In this document: positions 37,532-50,544 of the stretch, piece by piece
Layout of the letters: each line of letters opens with the position of its first letter
Numbering within the stretch: position 1 is the first letter of the stretch
Assembly (NCBI RefSeq): GCF_964340395.1
Contig: NC_135558.1
Coordinates: 16,552,771 to 16,616,770, forward strand
DNA length: 64,000 bases
Direction: 5' to 3'
Origin: Glandiceps talaboti
Lineage: Eukaryota; Hemichordata; Enteropneusta; Spengelidae
Made by a program: the position numbers and the translations under genes
Notes under the pieces: generated by a model
The model's database searches: none
The model's input: only the letters and a program-made list of their open reading frames with translations
What the model was told of the DNA's origin: nothing

Positions 37532-38351
37532 CATGTGTGCATAGTACTTATAATCAAACTTACCATATCCAAAACACGTAAGTTACCATAGGAGTACGCA
37601 ATGATGTTTGGTCCAGAAGCAATGGGAAACATAAATGCGAAGTTGGCCGACAGAACACACGGTATTATAAAATACAGTGGGTTTACATGCATCGTGTGAG
37701 CCTTGAACAGATCAAAACAGAAACAATATTACTGAAATCTCAAAGACGGGAGGGGGTTGGGTGTTGAATAACTTGTACATGGAAGTTACATTTGTTTGTC
37801 TTAGTTCATAGAGCACCCCCTGCCAGGCTCCACCCATTTGAGTTGGATTTGCCTCTTGAGGTTCAAGATAGAATAAGTATTGACAGGTTTATTGTGTCAT
37901 CCATGGCTGTATTATATAAGTAAGTACGTTATTGCTAAATAACACCTAGTCTATAACATGAAATGATGATACACTTACCAAATTTGATTATATTGGCATT
38001 AAGACAACAACTACACTGACATAATGAAGCAACAGACGCTGATATAACTAGAACAACAACCCATGGCTCTAGAGAAGTCAAATAGATCATGCGATCCGCT
38101 ATCCATTTGGATAATCCAGACTCCTTTAGAATGGAAGAAGGAAAGTATAATTAAAATTGTTATTGTTATTTTTCCATTAAAATATTCTATGATAAAATAT
38201 ATAAAGACATATTTATCAACTATTATCATCTATTCGTGTACTCTTTGGCATTGCAGTTGTAAATTAAGACCACTCAATTCAATTTCATATTTTATACATA
38301 TAGTTCATTATACTGATTTTTACCTCCAGTAAGAAAGTTATGTAATGGGTC

Positions 38352-38383
38352 TTTCTGTATGTCTGTCTGTCTGTCTGTCTGTA

Positions 38384-38414
<31 letters not shown>

Positions 38415-38415
38415 G
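38352..38415. repeat. (TCTG)n microsatellite
   Basis: A TCTG tetranucleotide run with two TATG variants in intron 10 of the copy 3 pseudogene. It continues the pattern of a simple repeat in this intron in all copies. Confidence 0.9.
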
Positions 38416-39364
38416 TCTATGTCAACATTTTCCCAAAATCGTCTCTCTCAATTCTACTGAAATCTGGTAAATATATTCCTTGGGTATTTTCTAAAACTGC
38501 TTAGGTTTTGATAAATATCCAATAGATATTAATGATACATTAGCAATATCTTAAAAATGCACATTTAAAGTGCTCATAATTTGGTATATACATTGGACAT
38601 AACAAAGTGCATGTGCACTATAAGCATGCTGAATCAGCTATTTAATATAATAGGTATCTCGCAGTGTATTACTATTTTTTCGGTAAGTAGGCAATATCTC
38701 AATAATGCAATTGCATATACTTTGGTAACAAGGCCCACCATATATGCTACAAAGCATTTTAATTTTACCGAGACGTTTCAATAATTAATAACTTATTGTA
38801 TTTTATGCAATATCTTAAGAAAGAGAACTACACATTTCCTATAATTTGGTATACGTCACATTAATTATATCAAAGTGCAAATATCCTACGACGCCTGTTG
38901 ATGTAGCTTGAGTTTATTTAGTCATTTGCATAATTCATTTCTTTTTGTAAATAGGCAATATCTTAGGATGACAAACGTCAAATATCAAGTTATTTTGTAC
39001 ACAATCTAACAACACATAACATGTCCTATGAAAGCTTGTCGATGTAGCTTCCATTGTATTGTGTCGTTTGCATATTTTACCAATTAGCGGATATACCAGG
39101 TATGAAGCTCAGAATTTCGCATTCTGATTATGTAGTACGACCAAGAATCGAAAGACTTGCTTGTTGTCCGCGCATAAGACATTCAGTTTTACATCTGGTA
39201 GGTACCTGTGCTGCTGTTCCAATTGCGAACGAACAACCTAATGTCAAAAACGTTATCATCCACGGGCACTTTTCTTTCAATGTCTTTTCATCAAGTAGTC
39301 TTTCCCATTTGAATGGCTTGGAAAAATCTGAAACAGGGGTTGAAATATTTACAATTAATTAAAA

Positions 39365-39718
39365 TCGTGTCACCTGACACATGTCACCTGACACAGCTTC
39401 GACCCTGTAGGTTGTAGGTTCGAGCCCCCATCGTTGCCGTTTGTTTCATGAGGGCATAAGTCCCTTGGCAAGATTTGAACTACGACTGTGCCTCATGATC
39501 AGTCCACCCAGCTGTGTAATTGAGGACCTGGTCTGATAGAGGTTGCAATGTGAATGCTTTAATCCTGAGCGGCCTATAATGGCTCCAATTGATTGTATGC
39601 ACCCCAGATAGCATAAATGACCGTTGTGTCGATATAGATCCGAGCCAGGCGTAATAATTATAAAGCGCTTTGAGCACAGAATGAGAAAACGCTGTATAAA
39701 AACTAACATTAATATAAT
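39365..39718 (+). mobile_element. tRNA-derived SINE
   Basis: A B box (ggttcgagccc) lies at 39417-39427 after a tRNA-like stretch (cgaccctgtaggttgtag). About 290 bp later come agcgctttgagcacagaatg and aaacgctgtataaaaact, the GCGC/CGCT inverted tail common in marine invertebrate SINEs. It lies in intron 9 of copy 3, in opposite orientation to the gene. The A box is not clear, so the 5' limit is approximate. Confidence 0.65.
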
Positions 39719-39840
39719 TGTTGTCAATTGCTTGCTACCTTGCATAAATGCGTTGACTGCTTCCTTTGGATGTGCTGGTAGTGTAAACAGTAGGAGTGGT
39801 AAAGCTATTGAACTTGTAGTGATACTGACATACCTGGAAT

Positions 39841-39978
<138 letters not shown>

Positions 39979-40705
39979 GGGCGTGTAAAAGCGAAGTCTC
40001 TCAAATAATGAAGCCTTTCAAAGACGATGTTAATGTTGTTGTTTTTTGGTACGGACACGATACAAACTTTCAAACCAACACCACATACTCAAAATGGGTG
40101 TCCACTGCGACCATCTCAATTAGGTATGAGATGGACAATGAGTTCGTTACGTTACTATCGTTCGCATGTACAAATATATTAAGGTCCTCACATATAAATA
40201 TAAAGAACAGAATTCTGAAATACATGCTTCCCTAATGTCAGTCATCGAATATACAACTATTTCCACGAAAACAAGTAATCAATTACCGGTATTTCCGAAA
40301 ATATATCTAATGTTATTTATTACCTTCCTTCAGACAAAGATATCCATCCAGGGAAGATCTTAGGGTCAGCAAGAAACCAGACAGGAAGAAGTAGAAAGAA
40401 AATAGTAAGTACTGAACCCTCGGGAAATCTTTAAAAAAGCAAAAGTACAAACATATTATTTTCACGACAAGGTTAATGATACTTGAACGTAGGTTTGCTC
40501 TGTAACGTGACAAGTGGTATACAAAAATCTATAGCTAGACGAACATCAAAATTACGTTAACACAAACTCCTCATATCATTAATCAATCGACCGTACTTCA
40601 CTCACCTAATTGATCCCAATTCTTTTAGTTCTTTTCGAAAGTACGTCTGTAAATCACTTTTCGTATGTTCTTGGCCAACCCTTTCTTTACAACATAATGA
40701 TGTTA

Positions 40706-40708
<3 letters not shown>

Positions 40709-40791
<83 letters not shown>
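40709..40791. repeat. (GA)n microsatellite abutting exon 7
   Basis: On the gene strand a CT run ends in tcg immediately before the exon 7 homology. Copies 1 and 2 have an AG here, so the repeat replaced the splice acceptor. Confidence 0.95.
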
Positions 40792-40793
<2 letters not shown>

Positions 40794-42630
40794 ACATAAA
40801 TTATATAAAATACAAACATTTATATTTTCCACATATTCTGTAAGTATTCCTAGTAAATAATAATTGTAGCATACTTTGGTTTCTTTCAAATACAAAACGT
40901 GCAGGCTCAGTTTCTTGAAATATAATTTGCAAAATAACCTCTAGTTATCCCATAACATTGTAAGTATTATAATTTCTCCGTTTAATAATAAACAAAATAA
41001 CACGATGGGTAATGATGACATAAATGATTCAAAACATACTAATTTCATGTCATACATACCTCAGATCAAGGAATAACCATTGCAACCAAACCCATCCAAT
41101 TACCAGGATTATTAATTGACAAGGCAAAGCCACTGCAATCCAGTTTGTAAAAGTCATGACGTCACTTCCGTATTGTCTGCCAAAGAATTGATACATTTGA
41201 CAGGTCTCGCATTATGATATATTAGAAAAGATCAAATTAGTCTTCTAATTGAGATAAACTTCGAATATATCTTATTAAATCAACGTGCTTGTGGTACTTC
41301 TGTAAGGCCGTTATCAATGTGTTGCTACTGGCGTCAACAATATGCACCTGTACATACTGTTTCTCTTGCTTGCTTGCTTGTTTAAACTTCTTTCCCTGAC
41401 ATGTGAATTAATGCAAATTAATTGTGTAAATATATTTTTAAAATATTAACTTTTATTGATGATATCTTGAATTCACTTAACAAATTTCGTGAGCTTTTTA
41501 CTTAATTAAAACATATAAAACACTGACATAGGCCAAGTCAATATTTTAACTCATGATTTTGAAAGAGCTATTCCATTGTAAAAAAAAAGTGTGTTATTGT
41601 AGATACAGGAAGTAATTTGTACACAGACTGGGTAAAAATACAAGTAGTAAACACAAGTTTTGAAACTATTCAAGCATAGTGACGTTTTATATAAGATATG
41701 GGGAACCGACAGACGCATGCGTATATACAGGACATGATGTGACGTAATGTCTAGTAGTGTCAGAGCTGTGGTCATTTATTGATCGGAACTCCCACCTTCG
41801 CATCTACACAGTGGTTGTGTGGCTTAATTTATCAACGTACCCACTAAAGGTGCAATGTTTATAATTATTACAATACTACCAGTCCATAGAACTTACGTAT
41901 CCAGAAAATCTTTCATGATAACTGTACATGTGTTAAATGCTCAGACTAGAGTAGTCGAGCCACCCGTTAACGAACAATAAGCAATGCCTAGTATAAAAGT
42001 ATAAGCATTGTTTATGTTGTCACCCTTATCTTTCTGTGGCGTGAATACGTCTTCTTCCCCAATATCATCATCTGTTGAGATCCTGGTGTTAGAAAAGTGC
42101 AATATGACATGTCATTACTGTGTGTTGAATTATCGTTTTGAGTTTGGGAGGATGAACATAGAATTACAAATTCAAGCTTTTTAAAAAAGGCAATGGTAAT
42201 ATTTTTTAGGAAAGAATATACAAGGAAATTGGTCTATGGCATGTTGAATTGTGGATTTGCAGATAAAGCATTTCACTTTATATTTGGAATATATACTCCT
42301 TTGTTGTACATATCGCTACCCAAATATGGTCATTCATAAAATGACGAAGTGATGCTAATCCGCTGGATGTTACGACGACGGATAGCCGTCGAAGTTAACG
42401 TCCATATTTGAATTCTAATTATACACCTATTATATACTTACTGAACATTTATACATGATTTTATCACACTCGTTGATCCTGTTAGATTCAAAAAATGTAA
42501 GTAGACTCTTGTAAAACTTACATTAACTAGTTACTACTTTTCTTGTATTATTGTATGCGTGTGCAATATAAGATTTAAGTGCCCAACTAATACAATGGGT
42601 ACATATCATGTGTATATTGATGCATATTGA

Positions 42631-42820
42631 ACACATATTGCCTGGCCGTGAGGGCTATAGCACCCGTTTATTACACCCGAGGGACTGTGAGTTACCAGAA
42701 TCACATGCTATTTCCCGAGGCCGAAGGCCGAGGGAAATAGCATGCGATTCTGGTAACTCACAGTCACGAGGGGGTAATGAACGAGTGCTATAGCCCGAAT
42801 ATAGGCCAGGCAATATGTGT
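42631..42820. mobile_element. Hairpin MITE, ACACATATTGCC ends
   Basis: Long inverted arms (acacatattgcctggcc / ggccaggcaatatgtgt) continue through gctatagcac / gtgctatagc and gtgagttaccagaatc / gattctggtaactcac. The centre is ctcggccttcggcctcgg-like. At 190 bp it has no coding capacity and lies in intron 4 of copy 3. The right flank ttataatata resembles the flanks of the hairpins at 11.6 and 35.1 kb. Confidence 0.75.
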
Positions 42821-43467
42821 TTTATAATATACCTCATGCTGTGAACTTGCGGTGGCAGACAACATAAAGAAGCCGCCATTTTTACCTGCTGTGAACTCGC
42901 GGTGGTCACGTGACCATGTAATAGTTGATGGAACTATTTCCCTAGGGAAATAGTCATTCTATTTTCCTATCACGTGACTGATTCTAGCGAATCATGGCAC
43001 AGCATTATCACTAGGTATATTATAAAATGTTATATACTTACTCCCTGTCGGTTATATTGCCTTGTATCCCACGAACGGTCTCTTTATCGTCTCTACTGAC
43101 ATACTTTGAGAGAGTTACAACTTCAGCATGTCTTTCCCTCATGACAGTGTTCCTCAATGGTAAAGAATAACGAACAATTTAAGACAATTGTTAAAGTACC
43201 CTTTTATTAATTCATTTTTCTTTTTCCCAACTGTACCCAACCACCATCATGACTACCACCCTACAATTATGATCGGTATTAAATTTGAAAATCAACCAAA
43301 CAAAGAGAAAGAACAAAAAAGTATACTTATTAGCAATGGGCGTTGAAGAAACTCTTATCAAAATATTCTTAGATATTAATTCACTGAAAACTAAACATTA
43401 TAACCAAATGTGGTTTATTATTATTTTTTAAAGGTCATGTTCACAGTGATATCACATGTGGCATGAT

Positions 43468-43593
43468 TTTGTGTTGTGTTGTGTTGTGTTGTGTTGTGTT
43501 GCGTTGCGTTGCGTTGCGCTGCACTGTCTTGTGCTATGTTGTGCTGTGCTGCGTTGTATTGTGTTGTGTTGTTGATTTTACTGCTGCTGCTGC

Positions 43594-43684
<91 letters not shown>
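43468..43684. repeat. Compound TTGTG / GTT / GAT microsatellite
   Basis: A pentanucleotide GTGTT block with GCGTT variants, then (TGC/TTG)n, then (ATG)n. Poly-Asp, poly-Met, poly-Leu and poly-Asn frames here are repeat translations. It lies in copy 3 intron 3. Confidence 0.95.
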
Positions 43685-43687
<3 letters not shown>

Positions 43688-44463
43688 TTTCTCTTGGAGA
43701 ACTGTACCATTGACAGTATTGTATACACATTCTGCTCTTGCCATTCATTCCTCATTTCCACACTCTTTCCACTCCAATATATTCACCTACCTTTGACGGT
43801 TGTCTTTTAAGTTCTTCAGCAACTGACTGAGCAATTTGAATCATTAGCGTTGCAACAGCCGTGTTCAACGTCCACATAGAGAGAAAGAACGACACTAGCA
43901 TAAACCCAAGCAGAATGCTGTTGGAAGAATGATATCGACTATTATAAAAGTGGTTTAATCTGTTGACACTATTCGTATAACATACAGCTGATTCATCGAA
44001 ATCTAAATATTTCGAACAAAAGGTCGTGTATACTGTATACATTCATCGAGGTATGGGTCGTGTCCATCATTTTATGTCATATGCATAGACCACCTTAATA
44101 ATATAGATTTAGATTGATGGTCCCTTGAAGTGACAACTGTAACAGTGTGGTGTCCAGTTACGTGGTATAAACTGTCCATGATTAAATATAATCGTCTGAC
44201 GTCACCCTCTGTTAATCCCTCGAGGTACGAACAACATCGAAAATGAAATCCATTCCGATGATCACCGTGTTTTATTCATGACAGATGGGTGTGATCGAAA
44301 TTATAGATGTAAGGACACAGTTAATAATATTAACAAATGCATGTACATCACGATCGCGACCTTTTAGTCGCTTGATCATTCAAACCGAGTGAACGTTGCT
44401 ACATTAATTTGAGAAGGGAGTCTGGGCAGTGCTTATATTTAAATATTTCGTCGCTTCAAAATA

Positions 44464-44509
44464 CGATGACTATGATGATGATGATGGTGGTGGTGGCAGC
44501 GGTGATGAA

Positions 44510-44554
<45 letters not shown>

Positions 44555-44573
44555 GATGTGATGATGATGGTGA
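44464..44573. repeat. (ATG)n microsatellite
   Basis: Imperfect ATG/GTG units in intron 2 of copy 3. Poly-Asp and poly-His frames are artefacts. Confidence 0.9.
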
Positions 44574-46211
44574 TGGATCGGATTTCATCTTTGTATCCCA
44601 TTTTGATGTAGATTTACTCAACTATGAATGAATATCTTCAGAAATTAAAAATATCGATTTCTTAAATATTTCTTGCTTTGTTCCCGTCAATAGTAAAGTC
44701 GACCACGCGATTCGTCTGTGTAAATTCCATTTCTCCATGGCAACGGCCAAGCAAAACGCACCAAACATGAAGAAAACTGTGTCTTTCATGTAGGCTGATG
44801 CGACTGAAGCCGAATCCATTACCCCCAAGATTGGTAATAAAAACAAAGGAATCAGTGAAGTGATTGACAGCGGAAATACTTCAAATATCCAATAAAATGA
44901 CACTAAGATTATGACGTACGCGCATGCTCCTTCCTGAAAAAAATGAAATATAATTACATAAAAACAAAATAATGATAATTGAATCCAAACTAGATATGTA
45001 TATCAAAGTCCTTTAACGAAATAAAGTGTCGTCACAATAGCATGAACGTTTTTTGTTGACAAATTAAATACACTGCAGTAATTCGCTCGATCCGATACTT
45101 GAATACACTTAGCACAAATTCCCATGTAATGAGCATACTCGCATTTTGCATTATTGGCCGAGACTTTGGAACTTCAAATCTAACGACCCAATTAGGCACA
45201 AATCAACAGCAGAGGGCGAGGTGGATAGGAGAGTGCGCTGAGTGAGTGCAGAGAGGAGTGTGCGCTGATCTCGTGTAGAACTTAATCTGAAGCCATCTCT
45301 GACAAGCTTGTAAATGGTGAATAGTTATTATAGCCACATTACGGTGTGACGTCACAGATTCTTTGACGATGTCGTATATTTCTATGTATAAATTAAATGG
45401 TCATGGGCTAAAGTTCAAAAAATCTTTATCATCATATATTTCATAATATTTTGCTCTTCCGTCATGCATACACTTACCTTGTTTCCCGCTAACAGTAGAG
45501 GGCAGAGTGCAATTGGAACACAAGTAAGTATGAACAGGCCACGAAGGTTCCAAAGTAGAAGACATATTTTTTTCGCACTCGTCATTGTTGACTGATACAA
45601 GAGTACTGAAAGTTACAAAGTTTTTATATTAAAATTATTGGGAAATATTCTGTTTGGTATTGATATTGATGATATTGCATTGTGATGTAACTTCCTTTAC
45701 ATTATTATACAATTACTTGTTGGAACAACATATAGGCCTTACAAAAATCTGCCATGGTGACGCTCTACTTTCTGTATGTGCGTAACTTGGGGGTATACAT
45801 GGTATTACTCGGTTAATCATAGAGCACTACTGCTTTCCTCGATGTCTGAACAATACGAAAAACATCCCAGGTTTACACTTCTACAGAATACAAGGTACTA
45901 TAAGGTGATAATATCCCCAATTTGAACGAGGGCGCCACTGTTTTCTCAATTTGTCGTTTGCAGTCTGGAATGGCCTACTGATGTAAACCCGAATGTAAGC
46001 TTGTGTTGTATGCCACAATTTATAAATGTTTTTCAGACGGACAAGGTAACGCTTTTTTGTCCTTATATGGTATGCATAAAGCCACTCACATTCGTCATAT
46101 GCATTCAGCATGTTCAGAGAGAAATGAAAGAGGGGGCGTGACAGAAGGTAACAGTAAACTGTTTTAGCTAAATCTGCTAAAACGCAACACCCGTGTTCAA
46201 TAAAAGGACTG

Positions 46212-46545
46212 CGGGATAATGTTTCCAACTACAGACCGATTTCAGTCTTACCAGTTCTGTTTTAAGTTCTTAGAAAGACATGTTCATAGGCATTTTCATA
46301 ATTTCTTCACGTCCTATAAATTACTATCCCATGATCGATCTGGTTTTTGTAAGTTTTATTCATGTCAAAACAGCCCTCACAACTATAACTAACTCATGGT
46401 ATCAAGATATTGACAGAGGAAACCTAATTACGTGTTTTTACTTGTATATATTAGAAAGGCTTTTCATCTCGTTAATCACAATACTTTATCATTTCCCCTA
46501 TATTTAATACATTACGATTCCAAATTAAAACTGCAAGTATTTCAC
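46212..46545 (+). pseudogene. Degraded non-LTR retrotransposon RT fragment
   Basis: Across three shifting frames the plus strand encodes NYRPISVLPVL, then FLERHVHRHF, LLSHDRSGF, TALTTITNSW and finally RKAFHLVNHNTL. This is the conserved order of RT blocks 1 to 3 in non-LTR elements. The catalytic YXDD region is absent. At least two frameshifts and a stop make it non-functional. It lies upstream of exon 1 of copy 3. Confidence 0.75.
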
Positions 46546-46559
46546 CCTAAACTTTTCTT

Positions 46560-47940
46560 CATTCAGCCGAAAACTATTCGTAACCAAAGTTTTTTGTCAG
46601 TGATCACTTATCGACCAGTAGTGACAAGGCCCCATAACTCATTCCTATTTTCCTTTCAGCCTGAACAGAGTTACACATATTGGGGAATACTCTAATTAAG
46701 TGTGCAGTTACTGGTCAAACTGCTGTGGTGCGTGACGACCTAATTAGCATATGCAATTAGAGCAGTATGTCAAATAGTACTCAACATGCTACAAGGTCAG
46801 TAATCATGAGCATGCGCTGTAGAAAAAGGGGCTTCAATCTTTTTATCTTGACAACTTTTATTTTGTTCGTGTACAAACATGCACACATTGACCTGGTCAT
46901 AAATCTGTATAGCTGAGTTTTCTTATCACTGAGTCACGATCAATTTCACATAAGATTTGGTATTGAATTATGGACTTAAGCTTTTGGAATATTTGTACAA
47001 CGCGCCGCAGGTTAGTGTTCACTGGTTTGATGTAATCACACAGCAACCAATAAGACACTGACAGCAAATTCGTGATACATTTAGTCTGGGGGAAACACAG
47101 GCACCGATGTTTTGATGTCAACATTCGATGTCTGCATAGTGGTACGTCAGTTCATTTCGCTTAGACAAAATAAAACAACAAACTGTATTCATTCAATGTT
47201 ATTATCTTAAAGTGTAGCATGTACTTTCCTATTGGTTTGCTATTGGTAATATAGCCAGTTAACACTAACATACAATGCACTGTACAAAGAATTTATTCAT
47301 GCCAGGTAGCTGGATATGCAAAGGTGACTAGATTACAGTTGTTTTAAAATATATATAGTGGAAAACGATTATATCCTAGTTGCATATCTTATTATTTTAT
47401 GGACCCTTAGAAATCATTATCACCTGGCCAATCTTGCATCGCCCAACCTCTCTAAAATAGAGTTATAAAACTTGACAAATCTGGCTTAGAAGTGACCTGC
47501 TGTACACTGAAACGAAGTATTCTGAGGTACGTTTTCTTCTCACAGCTGCCTACAGCATAGTGTGGCCTTTCTTTCAAGTATGCATATGTTTATTTAGGTT
47601 ATTTCCTATAATAATGTCTGTGATACATTTTGTGTCTGACTCGACAAAAATCTTCTTTTTAAATGAAACGTAGCAATGTTAGTACAATTTGTTGTGGAGC
47701 CACATGATAAAATGTAGCAATATCAATAGAACTGTTGTAATGATAGATGGCGCACTGATTTTAAAAATAAAATATCTTGTATTCTACACACCATAAAAAA
47801 TAGTCCATAATCACGCGATAACACGTCATTCTCGGTAAATGGCAATAGTTCTCAAAACCTCAATAGCATACGTGTAGGTAAGGAATTTGAAGGAGAAAAT
47901 TTGAATACTTAATGAATACGGCTGAAATTTGAATACGTAA
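46560..47940. other. Spacer, no gene seen
   Basis: No exon with splice borders or family signature. The short frames at 46897-47124 and 45881-46228 have no recognisable domain. Confidence 0.5.
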
Positions 47941-47952
47941 TGGTTGTCTTAC

Positions 47953-48010
47953 CTTATTTGGAGAACTGACTAGATTTGTTGGTTCATTTTTGACAGATGA
48001 TACTTAAACT
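47953..48010 (-). other. Upstream exon remnant of SLC13 copy 3
   Basis: Minus-strand cagttctccaaataag followed by gtaagacaacc resembles the upstream exon ends of copies 1 and 2. The donor is still intact. The extent of the exon is not known. Confidence 0.4.
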
Positions 48011-48716
48011 GATAATCAGTTTTGATCTTGTACGAAGATCCGGGCAGTAATTTGCAGAGAGTGTATATCGTGATTAACTGAAACACTAAATAGCAATAGG
48101 CGATCATCGGTGGGCGTTCACTGAAAGGGGGGGGGGGGGATGTACAATAAATCGTGACTTGGAAGATCATTACCCTTTGATACTTAACCCGAGGCCTGAC
48201 TGTTGTGTCAAAGTTGTCACACATTTTTGACAGAACCAACTTAATGTTGTCCAGATTGAACAAACCTAGCCTTGCGCACTTCACAACACCATTTTTGGGC
48301 GGTTTTAGATTTCGACATAAATAACCGGAGGCTGTATTTTCGAATTATATTAAATTGTCAAAGTTACCCATTTTACACAAGGAGACATGTTTTCATAAAG
48401 GGGAATATGCAAACTCTATGACGTCACGAATTGACGATGTTGAACGGGGGTTTGACATCTGCAAGCCTGTTAAGATAGCAATATTCATAATTGTAAGGTA
48501 ATGTGTCTATTATGTATAGCCATCTTCACCACGAGTGTTAAGTCCAAAGGTTCAAATAGCGGTTATATTTTAGACACGTTTCCACCACGAGAAGTCAAAC
48601 AGCCTATTGTGTGTCTACCATACCGTTTGGTGTCACAAAAATCTCACCAACATCGTTACATTTTCTACCTGTGTGAGCTATCATGATCGTAGAAATTCGT
48701 TGTCAAATACACAATC

Positions 48717-48717
<1 letters not shown>

Positions 48718-48768
<51 letters not shown>

Positions 48769-48834
48769 GTCAGTCAGTCAGTCAGTCAGTCAGTCAGTCA
48801 GTCAGTCAGTCAGTCAGTCAGTCAGTCAGTCAAT
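48718..48834. repeat. (AATC)n then (AGTC)n microsatellite
   Basis: A clean switch from CAAT-type units to CAGT-type units at about 48768. Repeating NQSI and SVSQ frames are artefacts. Confidence 0.95.
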
Positions 48835-49027
48835 CAATGAAAAGAATTTGTATAGCAGATCAATGTAAAAGTTACAAAGCTCTTGCAAACAGATGTGTCT
48901 TGATGTCCTTGAATTTATCAACATATACCCTTCAGGCATGTCAATGGAAAATGTAGCGATAGTCCAGTCAAAATAAGGATTGACCTTGAAACTAATTACT
49001 TTTAGTGCGTCGTTCATAGAATTGTAT

Positions 49028-49142
49028 AGTGAACATCAGCCGACATGAAAGACACGGCTTTCTTCATGTTTGGTACATTTTGCTTAGCCGTTGCCATGGA
49101 GAAATGGAATGTACACAGAAGAATTGCTCGGTCGACTTTATC
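49028..49142 (+). pseudogene. Inverted SLC13 exon 2 fragment
   Basis: The plus strand reads TSADMKDTAFFMFGTFCLAV and on through AMEKWNVHRRIARSTL. This matches the 3' half of SLC13 exon 2, closest by eye to copy 3 (FMFGAFCLAVAMEKWNLHRR). It lies in opposite orientation to the array, has no exon 2 start, and diverges before the donor. It is a rearranged scrap. Confidence 0.8.
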
Positions 49143-49744
49143 ATCTCCAGAGTGTAACCCTTTTTGCCCGTTTCTTGGGTACATGGGGGGAAATTAGGAT
49201 CAATGAAAGAATTTCTAAACATACACACGGGCACGGTCCTGGTTCAATTGCTGACTTTCTGCCCAATTTACACTGAGATGAGAGTAACGGACAACACACA
49301 TTTGGGTGTAGAAGACAATCATAAAGGTTTAATGAAAACAAACAAAAAGAAGAATATGCATCAAAGTGTTCATATGATACTACCTTATGCTTACGTCCTA
49401 CAAAGTATACAAAAAGGTTCAATCATTCAGTTACAGTTCTAAAAATATACCACGATGCACAAACTCTTGAAATCCACAGCACAATCTCCAACCGAAAGTA
49501 CCCTCTAAATTCCAACACTGGCGGCCGCGTTCTTCTAGTTTGATGACGCTCTACACACTTCTCAGCAACTCAAATATCCATGTTCATACACTGTAACACA
49601 GTACACTTCGACTCCCCACAAAGAGTCAATACTGGATCGTTCTGGGTTAACAGGATACACACACACACACAACGTTCACACAATCAGAGGCAGATCGATG
49701 CTGTTTGCCAATTAATGGTATATTATGTAAGATAACTGATATAA

Positions 49745-50540
49745 TAGCTATAAGAGTGCTGCATATCATAATAAAAGTTGATGATTAACGCGTATTGTAC
49801 ACATCGGCACAATTCGCGTCGTGTAAGATAGTGTAAGACAAGGGGGGGATTTAGAAGGATTGACCTTTGTAGTTCAAGTAAAACCAGTCCAGCACTGGTG
49901 TCTATTGTATACTTCTCTCTTTTTTCACACGCAAGAAAGTAACAGAACGTGCACGGAGCTGCTAACAGATCGCCGTCGACATTTCAGTACCTGACACAGC
50001 AGGGTTCAACTGAGAGTAGCACCATTCAACTTATTAGGCTGATTTGGAAAAATGAAGTGAGTATTTCCCAAACTTATATTCAATCATACTTTCAAAGTTT
50101 CAAGACTTATTTGCTATGGATTAGATCGTTTATGTCAGGCAGGTATATAAGCAATTATGGTGATGATTTTAGCGAATTATAGTCCAAGTGAGAGGATAAT
50201 TCAAGGAGGAAAAGGAGAAATGTCAAGTGATAGCTAACATAGTGTTGCATACCATAATTAAAAGTTGATGATTAACGCGTATTGTACACGTCGTCACAAT
50301 CGCGTCGTTCGAATATTATTTCTCTCTCTTTTCACACGAAAGAAACTAACAGAACGTGCATGGAGCTGCTAACAGATGCATGCCGTTGACATTTCAGTAC
50401 CTGACACAACAGGGTTCAACTGAGAGTAGCACCATTCAACTTATTAGGCTAATTTGGAAAAATGAAGTGAGTATTTCCCAAACTTTTATTCAATCATACT
50501 TTCAAGACTAATTTCCGATGGATTACACCGTTTTTGTCAG
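49745..50540. repeat. Tandem duplication of an exon-like segment
   Basis: Two copies of about 300 bp. Shared blocks are gatgattaacgcgtattgta (49779 and 50266) and a well-conserved stretch from taacagaacgtgca to ttcaatcatactttcaa (49938-50096 and 50348-50506). Each contains aaaatgaagtgagtatttccc, which has the form of a plus-strand 5' exon ending with an ATG and a GTGAGT donor. About 75 bp differ between the copies. No downstream gene is visible. Confidence 0.6.
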
Positions 50541-50544
50541 GCAG

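Noticed and set aside
43463-43810. Poly-Asp, poly-Met and poly-Leu frames
   Set aside because: Translations of GAT and GTT trinucleotide repeats.
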